Origin: an uncultured Alcaligenaceae bacterium
GTDB taxonomy: Bacteria > Pseudomonadota > Gammaproteobacteria > Burkholderiales > Burkholderiaceae_B
Length of the DNA stretch: 64,000 bases
Reading direction: 5' to 3'
NCBI GenBank assembly: GCA_937995985.1
Contig: CALKIR010000010.1
Span: forward strand, 55,823 to 119,822
The notes under the pieces are model-generated. The model was not told where the DNA came from. It saw only the letters and a program-made list of their open reading frames with translations, and made no database searches. The translations under genes were made by a program, and so were the position numbers. This document shows, piece after piece, positions 56,915-64,000 of this stretch; position 1 is the first letter of the stretch; each line of letters begins with the position of its first letter.

Positions 56915-57009
56915 GGTGTACCCCTTTTTAATAAAACATATACCAATGTGCTAAGTTGGCCCTAGCACAGAAATCATTCATTAAATAACCTATTGCTTGG
57001 CGCGCCCCC

Positions 57010-58158
57010 TCAATCGGCATTGTGCCTATCTTGGGCACGGCGCACCGAAGGCAACAACAACCAACGCGGACGACGCCAATGAACCAGACGCGCATACAAC
57101 CAGATATAGCACAGGGCAAATATCAACAAGCTGAGCACAAGCATCCAAGCATTATCCCACCAAATAGTCGCTGGCACTAAACCGATAAGCACCAATCCCC
57201 ATAAATAAGGCGACGCCATGGCATTAGAGGTAGGAGGCACATAACGACGCCCCTCTCTCAAAACGCTCACCCGCACTAAGCGGCGAAACACAAGCTGATG
57301 TAAATGCAAGGAGTCTGGCTGATCGACCGGCACCTTACGCTTAACCAGACGCCTCCAAATGGAGAAAAGCGTCTCAAAGACGGGGTAAAATAAAACTGCT
57401 AAGGCATAGAAAGGCGAAATGCCCGGATTGCGCACTACCAATAGCACTGCTAATTCAGCGAGCATAAAGCCTAAAAAATAGGCCCCCCCATCACCTAAAA
57501 AGACACGACCAAAAGGAAAATTCCATGCTAAAAACCCCAGGGTAGAAAAAGCCAAGGAGGTAGCGATCAAAACAATGGGATAGTCCTGCACTTGCCAGGC
57601 CACAATAGCAATAGAGGCAGCCATTAGCACTGCCACCATACCTGCCAAACCATTAATCCCATCAATAATATTCAAAGCATGGGTGCAGCCTCCTACTGCC
57701 ACGACTGTAAATACTAGTGAGACGGGCCAAAAAGATAAAATCCAATCTGCCCACTCTACATCAACGCGCGTCACCCCACCCAACAACCACCAAGCAATAG
57801 CTGCCGAAGCAAAGGCCGCAAGCAAGCGTTTTAACGAGCCAACATCCTTACTAATATCCTCAACCACACCCGCCACAAATACCGGCAACGCGGCAATAAA
57901 CAAAACTGGCCATAGCCACGTTAAGGTCATATTGCTTGGCCCCAATACTAACAGCCCCGCCAGACTACCCGCCCAAATTGCCAGCCCACCCACTCGCGGG
58001 GCAGGCCGCAAATGAGTCGCCTGGGGCTTATTCATATCCGTATCACCAGTCAATTTGCCATGCCAGCGTTCAGAAAGGACAATCACCCCTCCCACTACAA
58101 AAGCAACGGTAGCAATAGACAACCAAGTAATAAGATCCCAGGTCGCAGAACCCTGCAC
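57010..58158 (-). CDS. Polyprenyl-phosphate HexNAc-1-phosphate transferase (WecA/WbpL-like)
   Basis: Starts glycan synthesis by moving GlcNAc-1-P or GalNAc-1-P from its UDP form to undecaprenyl phosphate. A 382-residue membrane protein with about ten hydrophobic segments. NIIDGINGLAGM near residue 165 and FLGDGGAYFLGFML near 224 are the magnesium and polyprenyl motifs of the MraY/WecA family. The GTG start at 58158 has AGGGG five bases upstream. It is the first gene of the minus-strand glycan run. The MraY-specific motifs are absent, so it is not MraY. Confidence 0.92.
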   Translation of the reverse strand: MQGSATWDLITWLSIATVAFVVGGVIVLSERWHGKLTGDTDMNKPQATHLRPAPRVGGLAIWAGSLAGLLVLGPSNMTLTWLWPVLFIAALPVFVAGVVEDISKDVGSLKRLLAAFASAAIAWWLLGGVTRVDVEWADWILSFWPVSLVFTVVAVGGCTHALNIIDGINGLAGMVAVLMAASIAIVAWQVQDYPIVLIATSLAFSTLGFLAWNFPFGRVFLGDGGAYFLGFMLAELAVLLVVRNPGISPFYALAVLFYPVFETLFSIWRRLVKRKVPVDQPDSLHLHQLVFRRLVRVSVLREGRRYVPPTSNAMASPYLWGLVLIGLVPATIWWDNAWMLVLSLLIFALCYIWLYARLVHWRRPRWLLLPSVRRAQDRHNAD

Positions 58159-58266
58159 AGCATCCCCTTTAAAAATAGATCACTTTATATTATCGACTGC
58201 AAATGTAACTTTCCCAAGCCCTATACAGATACAGGTGCAACAAAAACTGTTAATGAAACTAAAGAT

Positions 58267-59187
58267 TTACCGCGCATAACGGTGTTCGTCCCAATAACCA
58301 GGACGATTATAAATAGCGCGAATATATTCAATAAAACATTTAACTTTTGCGGGTAAATATTGTTGCTGCGGATATACTGCCTGAATGTCATAATTAGGCA
58401 AAGCATACTCATCAAGTACGGTTACCAATTCGCCCTTTTTTAGCTCCGGATGAATTTCCCAAGTTGAACGCCAAGCAATTCCATGTCCCTGCTTAACCCA
58501 ATGATAAAGTAGCTCGCCATCATTACAAGCCACATCGCCATTGACGCGAATAGCAAAAGGCTTGCCTTGACGCATAAAAGTCCATCCTTGTTGTTGACCG
58601 CCTTGCAAATTAAAAGCAAGGCAATTAAAGCGAGTCAGATCTTCTGGCTTTTTAGGAACACCATGGCGCTCAAAAAACTCTGGAGTCCCGCATACAACAC
58701 GGCGATTGGGATAAAGGTTAATGGCCACATAATTGGGGTCAATCACCCCCCCAATGCGAATCGCCATATCATATCCCTCACGCACTAAATCCACTACACT
58801 ATCTGTAAAGTTAAATGACAACTTTAATTCAGGGTATTTCTTTTTAAAGGCCATGACATGAGGCGCCACATGTTGACGCCCAAACGAGGCGGGCGCTGAG
58901 ACAACCAAATGCCCACGCACCAGCTCTCTTTGTGCGCTAATGCTGGCCTCAGCCTCATCAAAATCCAATAATAACTGTTTGCAACGCTCTAAAAATTGCT
59001 CCCCCAATACCGTCAAAGTAAGACCACGGGTTGAACGATGCATCAAACGCACCCCCAAACGTTTCTCCAAGGCGTCCAAACGACGCCCTAAGACAACTGG
59101 GGTAACCCCTTCTACCTCAGCGGCAGCAGCAAAACTACCATATTCTGCAACCAAGGCAAAGGTTCTTATTTCCGTATAACGACTCAT
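58267..59187 (-). CDS. LysR family transcriptional regulator
   Basis: A DNA-binding regulator of 306 residues from the ATG at 59187, which has AGGAGAGGTG upstream; the frame to 59271 overlaps the next gene and is not favoured. The winged-helix domain is RTFALVAEYGSFAAAAEVEGVTPVVLGRRLDALEKRLGVRL at residues 6-46, followed by the substrate-binding domain with VVSAPASFGRQHVAPHV. It is divergent from the glycerate kinase gene, 24 bases apart, and so probably controls it. Effector unknown. Confidence 0.93.
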   Translation of the reverse strand: MSRYTEIRTFALVAEYGSFAAAAEVEGVTPVVLGRRLDALEKRLGVRLMHRSTRGLTLTVLGEQFLERCKQLLLDFDEAEASISAQRELVRGHLVVSAPASFGRQHVAPHVMAFKKKYPELKLSFNFTDSVVDLVREGYDMAIRIGGVIDPNYVAINLYPNRRVVCGTPEFFERHGVPKKPEDLTRFNCLAFNLQGGQQQGWTFMRQGKPFAIRVNGDVACNDGELLYHWVKQGHGIAWRSTWEIHPELKKGELVTVLDEYALPNYDIQAVYPQQQYLPAKVKCFIEYIRAIYNRPGYWDEHRYAR

Positions 59188-59211
59188 TTCACCTCTCCTA
59201 ATAGGAACTCT

Positions 59212-60489
59212 ATGCGTACAATCCCCCCTCTTGAGACACTCAGACAAATGTTTGCTGCGGCTATTTTTCAAGCCCGCCCAGAAAATTGTCTGCCTCGTTT
59301 TTTACCTGCCCCTCCTCCTCATGGGCGTACCTTTGTTATTGGTGCTGGCAAAGCCGCTGCAGTTATGGCCCGCACCTTAGAGACCCATTGGCCCCATCCT
59401 TTACAGGGAGTGGTCGTAACACGCTATGATTATGCAGTAGAGTGTGAACAAATAGAAATTATTCAGGCTGGCCACCCTATACCCGATGAGAATAGTGTAC
59501 GTGCAGCGCATGCCATTCGCTCCCTTGCCACACAAGCCACAGCAAATGATTTAGTCATTATGCTTATTTCCGGAGGCGGTTCCTCTCTATTGTGTTTGCC
59601 TGCAGCCGGGCTTGATCTTTCTGAAAAGCAACGCATCCACGAAAGCCTATTACACAGCGGAGCCAGTATTCGTGAGATAAACTGTGTACGACGCCACCTC
59701 TCTGCTATCAAAGGCGGCCACTTAGCACAAGCCTGCGCCCCAGCTACCGTGCATAACTTAATTATTTCTGACGTCCCTGGCGACTCATTAGTTGATATTG
59801 CCTCTGGACCAACCGTAGGCGACCCTACCACTTGTGCAGATGCACTGCAGATTATTGACCGCTATAATGTTTCCCTTTCTGCGCAGATACGATCACATCT
59901 AGAAAAGGGGCTCTACGAAACCCCGAAACCAGATTCGCCCACTTTTGCCCATGTCAAAAGTCAGCTCATCGCCACTGCGCAACACTCATTGACTGCAGCC
60001 GCTGAAATCGCCCAACAACAGGGCTATTCCCCTTTATTACTGGGGGATGCCATCGAAGGCGAGTCACGTGAAGTAGCCAAAGTATTGGCCGGCATTGCCC
60101 AAAGTATTGTGCGTCATCAGCACCCCCTTAGTGCTCCTTGTGTGCTGTTATCTGGCGGCGAAACCACCGTAACAGTACGCCGACGCGGTCAAGGAGGACC
60201 CAATGCTGAATTTTTACTCAGCCTATTGATTGCCCTACAAGGACATGCGCAGATTTACGGTCTCGCTGCCGACACTGATGGAGTTGATGGCAACATGGAA
60301 ATTGCAGGAGCCTGGTTTAGCCCCCATACCCTGCATAAGGCATGGGATCGAGGATTAAACCCTCTGCAGTTTTTAGATCAACACAACGCACACCGTTTTT
60401 TTGGTCTGCTTGATCAACAACTTATCACAGGGCCTACTCACACTAATGTCAATGATTTCCGGGCGTTACTCATTACGCCTCCCAACTAA
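59212..60489 (+). CDS. Glycerate 2-kinase (MOFRL/DUF4147 family, TtuD-like)
   Basis: Phosphorylates D-glycerate at carbon 2 in the cytoplasm, linking glyoxylate, tartrate or glycerate breakdown to glycolysis. 425 residues. The N-terminal domain shows VIGAGKAAAVMARTLE near residue 43, then MLISGGGSSLL near 122. VLLSGGETTVTVRRRGQGGPNAEFLLSL near 310 and the MOFRL motif YGLAADTDGVDGNMEIAGA near 350 complete the family. AGGAA precedes the ATG. It is probably regulated by the divergent LysR protein and is followed by the GlcG-like gene after 22 bases. Confidence 0.93.
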   Translation: MRTIPPLETLRQMFAAAIFQARPENCLPRFLPAPPPHGRTFVIGAGKAAAVMARTLETHWPHPLQGVVVTRYDYAVECEQIEIIQAGHPIPDENSVRAAHAIRSLATQATANDLVIMLISGGGSSLLCLPAAGLDLSEKQRIHESLLHSGASIREINCVRRHLSAIKGGHLAQACAPATVHNLIISDVPGDSLVDIASGPTVGDPTTCADALQIIDRYNVSLSAQIRSHLEKGLYETPKPDSPTFAHVKSQLIATAQHSLTAAAEIAQQQGYSPLLLGDAIEGESREVAKVLAGIAQSIVRHQHPLSAPCVLLSGGETTVTVRRRGQGGPNAEFLLSLLIALQGHAQIYGLAADTDGVDGNMEIAGAWFSPHTLHKAWDRGLNPLQFLDQHNAHRFFGLLDQQLITGPTHTNVNDFRALLITPPN

Positions 60490-60511
60490 CCCTTTAATTA
60501 GGAGCTTTTTC

Positions 60512-60910
60512 ATGAAAACCATCAAACAACTCACCCTCGAAACAGTAAAAAAAATGGGCGCAGCAGCAGAGGCTGAGGCTCAAAAACAAGGCTGGGCCGT
60601 TAGTATTGCCATTGCTGATGCAGGAGGACATCTCTTATGGTTTCAACGCGCTGATGGAGCCCCTGCCATGAGTGCCACCATAGCCCCTGACAAGGCACGC
60701 ACCAGCGCTCTGAGTGGTCGCGCTAGCCAAGATCTCGAAGATATGGTTAACAATGGGCGCACTGCTGCCCTATCCATGCCCATTGTGCCCTTAGGCGGTG
60801 GCCTCCCCATCATTGTTGATGGAGTGGTTATCGGCGGCATTGGTGTTTCAGGTGTACTCCCTCACCAAGACGCTCAAGTAGCCGAAGCTGGACTCAAGGC
60901 GCTCGCCTAA
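60512..60910 (+). CDS. GlcG/HbpS family heme-degrading domain protein
   Basis: A 132-residue cytoplasmic protein of the GlcG/HbpS fold. AEAEAQKQGWAVSIAIADAGGHLLWFQRADGAPAMSATIAPDKARTSAL and VPLGGGLPIIVDGVVIGGIGVSGVLPHQDAQVAEAGLKAL are typical of the family. I start at ATG 60512, which has GGAG nine bases upstream, rather than the overlapping 60401. Family members are often found with glycolate or glycerate genes; their activity in these contexts is not settled. It follows the glycerate kinase and is probably co-transcribed. A GC-rich hairpin lies just downstream. Confidence 0.9.
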   Translation: MKTIKQLTLETVKKMGAAAEAEAQKQGWAVSIAIADAGGHLLWFQRADGAPAMSATIAPDKARTSALSGRASQDLEDMVNNGRTAALSMPIVPLGGGLPIIVDGVVIGGIGVSGVLPHQDAQVAEAGLKALA

Positions 60911-60919
60911 AGCAACACC

Positions 60920-60944
60920 GCCGCAGCCTCTGGATTGCTGCGGC
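60920..60944. repeat. GC-rich hairpin after the GlcG-like gene
   Basis: GCCGCAGC at 60920-60927 pairs with GCTGCGGC at 60937-60944 around a nine-base loop. No T tract follows. It lies ten bases past the stop and shares its core with the inverted repeats at 26734 and 46148. Confidence 0.65.
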
Positions 60945-60990
60945 GCAGCACACCCCGCCCAACCCAAAGGCCAAAATGAACACAATAGAT

Positions 60991-61023
60991 AAAAAAAAAG
61001 CCCGAGACCAAAGGATCTCGGGC
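60991..61023 (-). terminator. Strong intrinsic terminator
   Basis: A perfect 8-bp stem GCCCGAGA/TCTCGGGC (61000-61007 with 61016-61023), eight-base loop, then nine T residues on the minus strand. No convincing minus-strand gene other than coq7, 310 bases away, precedes it. Confidence 0.92.
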
Positions 61024-61143
61024 AAAATCCACCAAAGGAGGAGGGTGGAGGAGACAACTGAGGCATGTTGGGCATCAAGGATTTTCCTGAGCCTGAGCAG
61101 ACTAGGGTATGTACCAATTGCCTGCTACTCAACATCCGATATC
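60991..61143 (-). ncRNA. Candidate anti-Shine-Dalgarno small RNA
   Basis: Read on the minus strand from about 61143. Two tandem CUCCUCC motifs (plus-strand 61047-61053 and 61037-61043) are separated by ACC. The second sits in the loop of a CCACC/GGTGG hairpin (61044-61048 with 61029-61033), so it is displayed for pairing with mRNA ribosome sites. A strong terminator follows: stem 61016-61023 with 61000-61007, loop of eight, then nine U residues. Upstream are TTGCAC and TACACT with a 17-base spacer (about 61149-61177). Two alternative readings are a coq7 3' UTR product and a coding frame (60848-61135), the latter rejected. Transcription is inferred. Confidence 0.6.
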
Positions 61144-61148
61144 TGAAG

Positions 61149-61177
61149 TGTAGCTAAGTTTTTTGTGCAGTGCAAGA
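61149..61177 (-). promoter_or_regulatory. Promoter-like element of the candidate small RNA
   Basis: On the minus strand TTGCAC and TACACT are separated by exactly 17 bases, with transcription expected to start near 61143. Only three and four of six bases match consensus, so the call is tentative. Confidence 0.4.
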
Positions 61178-61260
61178 AAAACAACCAATCGATGTAAAAA
61201 AACCACTAAACACTGCAGCGGGTCAAAAACTGATGATCTTTTGTCAAAAATGAAAAGACC

Positions 61261-61298
61261 GTATAAACCCTAGCAACAGTTATAAGTATAAACCCTAG
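61261..61298. repeat. 13-base direct repeat GTATAAACCCTAG, two copies
   Basis: Copies at 61261-61273 and 61286-61298, 25 bases apart start to start. A related copy in the opposite orientation lies at 61102-61114 (11 of 13 match), inside the candidate small RNA. Confidence 0.7.
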
Positions 61299-61333
61299 TT
61301 TCATAAAAAGCAAGTCTTGCTTAGACAACACTA

Positions 61334-62053
61334 TTAAATTCTATAGGCCGTGGTGGTCATCACCTTAGACATGAGTCGCATTCCTAAGCGAATAGGTAAG
61401 GGTAAGCGGCGTGCCCCACGCGTTTCTGCCGTAGTGCGATGTTCAATTTCATCTCTTTTCATTTGCTCAACAATGGCACGAGAACGCTGATCTTGGCTGG
61501 GTAAACGCTCTAAGTGGCCATCAAGGTGCTGCTCGACCTGCCGCTCAGTTTCAGCCATAAATCCCAAGTTATAGGCCGTGCCTGCACGACTCGCTAATAA
61601 TCCCAGCCCAAAAGATGCGGCATACCAAACAGGATTTAATACACTTGGGCGACTATTAAGTTCTTTTAAGCGCTCATTGCACCATACCAAATGGTCTACT
61701 TCTTCGGTTGCAGCCTGATACAACACCTCTTTTGTGGCTGCATCATTACACAATACAGCCTGCCCACGATACAAGGCTTGAGCACACACCTCACCCACAT
61801 GATTGACTCGCATTAAACCTGCAGCATGCTTTACTTGCTCTGGACTTAAGCTATCTTCAGTATCACGAGGCAAATGGGCTGCTGGATTGGGACGCGTTGC
61901 CTGGGCTGCCCCGCTCAGCACTTCAAGAGCACGCCCCACCTCTGTTAAAAAACCATCTAATACACTGTATTGACGACTAAAAGCGGGGGTTGCGGGGGAG
62001 GCACTGAGCGTGGACTGTGGGGCCACCTGAGAGGTTGATTGCTGTGTTGTCAT
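61334..62053 (-). CDS. coq7: Demethoxyubiquinone hydroxylase Coq7
   Basis: A di-iron hydroxylase that adds the C6 hydroxyl in ubiquinone synthesis, used in place of UbiF. 239 residues. LMRVNHVGEVCAQALYRGQ near residue 82, ATEEVDHLVWCNERLKEL near 115 and MKRDEIEHRTTAETRGA near 198 hold the E and E-x2-H iron ligands. The first 40 residues are low complexity (STSQVAPQSTLSASPATPAF) and variable in the family. AGGA precedes the ATG. It pairs functionally with ubiD at 5.0 kb. Its 3' side is the small-RNA region. Confidence 0.95.
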   Translation of the reverse strand: MTTQQSTSQVAPQSTLSASPATPAFSRQYSVLDGFLTEVGRALEVLSGAAQATRPNPAAHLPRDTEDSLSPEQVKHAAGLMRVNHVGEVCAQALYRGQAVLCNDAATKEVLYQAATEEVDHLVWCNERLKELNSRPSVLNPVWYAASFGLGLLASRAGTAYNLGFMAETERQVEQHLDGHLERLPSQDQRSRAIVEQMKRDEIEHRTTAETRGARRLPLPIRLGMRLMSKVMTTTAYRI

Positions 62054-62177
62054 GATACATCCTATGGTGATTACTCATCTGCAGGGCATTTTAACACTGC
62101 TCGACTCTCTACAGTCACTTCACAAACTGCTAAAATGATAAACCTTTGATATCTTTCAATCTAATCGGGAGAAATCC

Positions 62178-62618
62178 ATGCACGCAACAGTACACTGGAA
62201 TGATCAAAACGGCATGCTCTTTGTTGGCAGCACAGGCAGTGGCCACATCGTCACCATGGACGGAGCTCCCGAAGGCGGCGGTCATAACCGCGCCCCGCGC
62301 CCAATGGAGCTATTACTGGCAGGCACGGGAGGCTGTGCAGCCTATGATGTGGTCTTGATTTTGCAACGGGGACGACACGCCATTGAAGACTGTACGGTGC
62401 GCTTACAGGCCGAGCGCGCGGATACAGACCCAAAAGTATTTACCCGCATTCAATTTGATTTTGTGGTACGCGGCAAGAATCTGCCCCAACAAGCTGTTGA
62501 ACGAGCCGTTAAGCTCTCTCATGATAAATACTGCTCTGCTAGCGCAATGCTAGCTAAAACCGCTGAGATAAGCTACACCGTTACCATAGAAAATACTGCT
62601 GATACAGCAAGCGAATAA
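62178..62618 (+). CDS. OsmC family protein (YhfA-like)
   Basis: A 146-residue OsmC/Ohr-fold protein. GAPEGGGHNRAPRPMELLLAGTGGCAAYDVVLILQRGRHAIEDCTVRLQAERAD near residues 30-85 has the first reactive cysteine, in GGCAAYDV. The second is in HDKYCSASAML near 117. Ohr/OsmC proteins reduce organic peroxides through this pair; the YhfA subgroup's substrate is not established. GGGAG precedes the ATG. It is divergent from coq7 and is followed by thyA after 30 bases. Confidence 0.92.
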   Translation: MHATVHWNDQNGMLFVGSTGSGHIVTMDGAPEGGGHNRAPRPMELLLAGTGGCAAYDVVLILQRGRHAIEDCTVRLQAERADTDPKVFTRIQFDFVVRGKNLPQQAVERAVKLSHDKYCSASAMLAKTAEISYTVTIENTADTASE

Positions 62619-62648
62619 TTGTTTTCTTTTCTCCTAAATAATGCGCTC

Positions 62649-63449
62649 ATGACTTATAACCAATATGAAACCTTTATGCGCCATGTCTATGAACAAGGCG
62701 TAGAAAAAAGCGATCGTACCGGCACGGGCACCCGCTCAGTGTTTGGCTATCAGATGCGTTTTGATCTGACTCAGGGCTTTCCCCTGATTACCACTAAAAA
62801 ACTGCATACCAGAAGTATTTTCACCGAACTCCTATGGTTTTTACGCGGTGATTCGAATATTCGCTGGCTCAATGATAGGCAGGTCACGATCTGGGATGAG
62901 TGGGCCGATGAACAAGGCGATCTGGGTCCCATTTATGGCGTTCAATGGCGCTCCTGGCCGGCTCCTAATGGGCAAAAAATTGATCAGATTAGCCAAGTCA
63001 TTGAGCAAATTAAAAATAATCCAGACTCTCGTCGCTTAATTGTCAGCGCATGGAATGTCGGCCAACTCGAAGATATGGCTCTGCCCCCCTGTCATGCCTT
63101 ATTTCAGTTTTATGTTGCAAATAACCAGCTATCCTGCCAACTGTATCAGCGTAGCGCGGATATTTTTCTAGGTGTTCCCTTTAATATTGCCAGCTACGCC
63201 TTATTAACTCACATGGTGGCACAGCAATGCGATCTCAAAGTTGGTGAATTTATCTGGACAGGGGGCGATTGTCACCTCTATAGCAATCATCTCGAGCAAG
63301 CCAAGCTGCAACTGAGTCGCACACCGCGCCCCTACCCACAGCTTCGCATCCGCCGCCGTCCCAAAGATATTTTCTCTTATGAGCTTGAGGATTTTGAAAT
63401 TCTTAATTACGATCCGCACCCCCATATCAAAGCTCAAGTGGCTGTATAA
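62649..63449 (+). CDS. thyA: Thymidylate synthase
   Basis: Methylates dUMP to dTMP with methylene-tetrahydrofolate, leaving dihydrofolate for FolA. 266 residues from ATG 62649 ([10 protein letters not shown]); a TTG at 62619 would add ten residues without family support. The catalytic cysteine is C148 in [32 protein letters not shown] near 21-40, [19 protein letters not shown] near 170 and [12 protein letters not shown] near 225 are diagnostic. No strong ribosome site is seen. folA follows after 15 bases, the usual pairing. Confidence 0.98.
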   Translation: MTYNQYETFMRHVYEQGVEKSDRTGTGTRSVFGYQMRFDLTQGFPLITTKKLHTRSIFTELLWFLRGDSNIRWLNDRQVTIWDEWADEQGDLGPIYGVQWRSWPAPNGQKIDQISQVIEQIKNNPDSRRLIVSAWNVGQLEDMALPPCHALFQFYVANNQLSCQLYQRSADIFLGVPFNIASYALLTHMVAQQCDLKVGEFIWTGGDCHLYSNHLEQAKLQLSRTPRPYPQLRIRRRPKDIFSYELEDFEILNYDPHPHIKAQVAV

Positions 63450-63464
63450 GACCTTTATTCCAAA

Positions 63465-64000
63465 ATGAATCACCACTCTTCCCTTTCTCAATCTGCACCG
63501 ATGTCTCTTCCCCCAACCATTCGCCTGGTGGTTGCCTATTCACGTAACCGCTGTATTGGTAAAGATAATGCTTTGCCTTGGCACCTCCCAGGCGACCTAG
63601 CCCACTTTAAAAAACAGACTCTCGGGCATCCAATTATCATGGGCCGTCATACCTGGGACTCCATTGGTCGCCCCTTACCAGGACGCCCCAATTATGTTGT
63701 CAGCCGCACCCCTCATTTTCGAGCACCAGGCGCCACAGTATGCAGAGATTTGCTTCAGGCCCTGCAGGCAGCCGCACAGCACCCTCAACAATCAGGCATT
63801 ATTTGCATCATTGGAGGTGCCCAAATTTATCAACAGGCCCTACCTTTAGCCGATGAGCTGATTGCTACGGAGGTCCATGCAGAAGTATCTGGTGATAGTT
63901 TTTTTCCTATGCTCAATCCTCAATGGCGTGAAATAAAACGGCTTCCCCAGCCTCCTGAAAACGGCTATGCCTACGACTTTGTGTGGTATCAAAAAGCTTA
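63465..64000 (+). CDS. folA: Dihydrofolate reductase (stop codon cut by the window)
   Basis: Reduces dihydrofolate from ThyA back to tetrahydrofolate with NADPH. The frame opens at ATG 63465 and runs for 178 codons to the window end, where the last two bases (TA) look like the start of a stop codon, so the protein is essentially complete. LVVAYSRNRCIGKDNALPWHLPGDLAHFK at about 21-49 has the active-site aspartate D44. IIMGRHTWDSIGRPLPGRPNYVVSR and CIIGGAQIYQQAL are the NADPH and substrate loops. An ATG at 63501 would remove 12 residues, and the family length favours that start, but neither has a clear ribosome site. Confidence 0.95.
   Translation, partial: MNHHSSLSQSAPMSLPPTIRLVVAYSRNRCIGKDNALPWHLPGDLAHFKKQTLGHPIIMGRHTWDSIGRPLPGRPNYVVSRTPHFRAPGATVCRDLLQALQAAAQHPQQSGIICIIGGAQIYQQALPLADELIATEVHAEVSGDSFFPMLNPQWREIKRLPQPPENGYAYDFVWYQKA

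Larger units (their letters stand above)
60911..61333. other. 423-base intergenic region between glcG-like and coq7
   Basis: No protein gene is supported. It holds, in order, a GC-rich hairpin (60920-60944), a probable minus-strand small RNA with terminator (60991-61143), its promoter-like element (about 61149-61177), and two copies of a 13-base direct repeat (61261-61273, 61286-61298) in an A/T-rich stretch before the coq7 stop. Confidence 0.8.

Noticed and set aside
57010..58158. MraY (peptidoglycan) for the polyprenyl-phosphate transferase
   Set aside because: It lacks the muramoyl-pentapeptide transferase motifs and lies in a glycan locus, so a WecA/WbpL type fits better.
60848..61135. 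Minus-strand reading frame of 95 codons over the small-RNA region
   Set aside because: It runs through the strong terminator and past it, is rich in P, S, G and C without any family motif, and has no ribosome site. The structure signals fit a non-coding RNA better.

Overview
The window is a stretch of bacterial chromosome, most likely from a betaproteobacterium of the order Burkholderiales, family Alcaligenaceae or close kin. The basis is family-level: two Bug-type tripartite tricarboxylate substrate-binding proteins, a Coq7-type ubiquinone hydroxylase, UbiD, the lolB-ispE-tRNA-Gln-prs-rplY-pth order, the queA-tgt-yajC-secD-secF order and the miaB-ybeZ-ybeY-corC-lnt order. Base composition is moderate (near half GC by eye), lower than Bordetella or Achromobacter, which points to a lower-GC genus. 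Genus is not decided. No prophage, insertion sequence, CRISPR array or rRNA operon was seen. Coding density is high and nearly all genes are intact. maeB is cut by the left edge and folA by the right edge.

Layout. 1-10.2 kb: malic enzyme, a degenerate FAD-domain protein, an aminotransferase, a lytic transglycosylase, ubiD, a yqjD-yqjE-yqjK-like membrane/stress operon, upp and dacB. 10.3-21.5 kb (+): tRNA queuosine genes queA-tgt, Sec auxiliary genes yajC-secD-secF, then miaB, ybeZ, ybeY, corC and lnt. 21.8-22.15 kb: tRNA-Ala, tRNA-Glu and tRNA-Asp with recognisable promoters and a terminator. 22.4-28 kb: two convergent Bug proteins, bioB with an unusual leader, and two transporters. 28.2-34.1 kb: a molybdenum cofactor block (moaC-moaD-moaE-moaB-moeA on +, moaA-mobA on -) plus fdhD. 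34.1-45.2 kb, mostly -: uspA-like, a DUF442 protein, serA, an AhpD-like protein, ychF, a CPBP protease, pth, rplY, prs, tRNA-Gln, ispE, lolB and a TPR protein. 45.3-48.4 kb: mutM, PAP2, FAD-linked dehydrogenase. 48.5-58.2 kb: a surface-glycan locus with phosphomannomutase, initiating GlcNAc/GalNAc-phosphate transferase, UDP-HexNAc dehydrogenase and epimerase, and four glycosyltransferases. 58.3-60.9 kb: LysR regulator, glycerate kinase and GlcG-like protein. 61-64 kb: a probable small RNA, coq7, an OsmC protein, thyA and folA.

How they work together. Most of the content is housekeeping: translation quality (queA, tgt, miaB, ybeY, pth, rplY), envelope biogenesis (secDF, lnt, lolB, dacB, lytic transglycosylase), ubiquinone (ubiD, coq7), nucleotides and folate (upp, prs, thyA, folA). 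The Moco block and fdhD together supply cofactor and sulfur for molybdo-enzymes such as formate dehydrogenase, none of which lies in the window. The glycan locus would start a polyprenyl-linked chain and extend it with GalNAc or GalNAcA-type sugars, but it has no flippase or polymerase.

The most interesting non-coding signal is on the minus strand at about 60,991-61,143: a promoter-like element, two tandem CUCCUCC anti-Shine-Dalgarno motifs (one in a hairpin loop) and a strong intrinsic terminator with nine U residues. This looks like an anti-SD small RNA. Next to it lies a 13-bp direct repeat with a related inverted copy inside the RNA. Other regulatory structures are a decamer-phased repeat and an inverted repeat upstream of bioB, a 10-bp inverted repeat between moaA and fdhD, and a long hairpin between yajC and secD.
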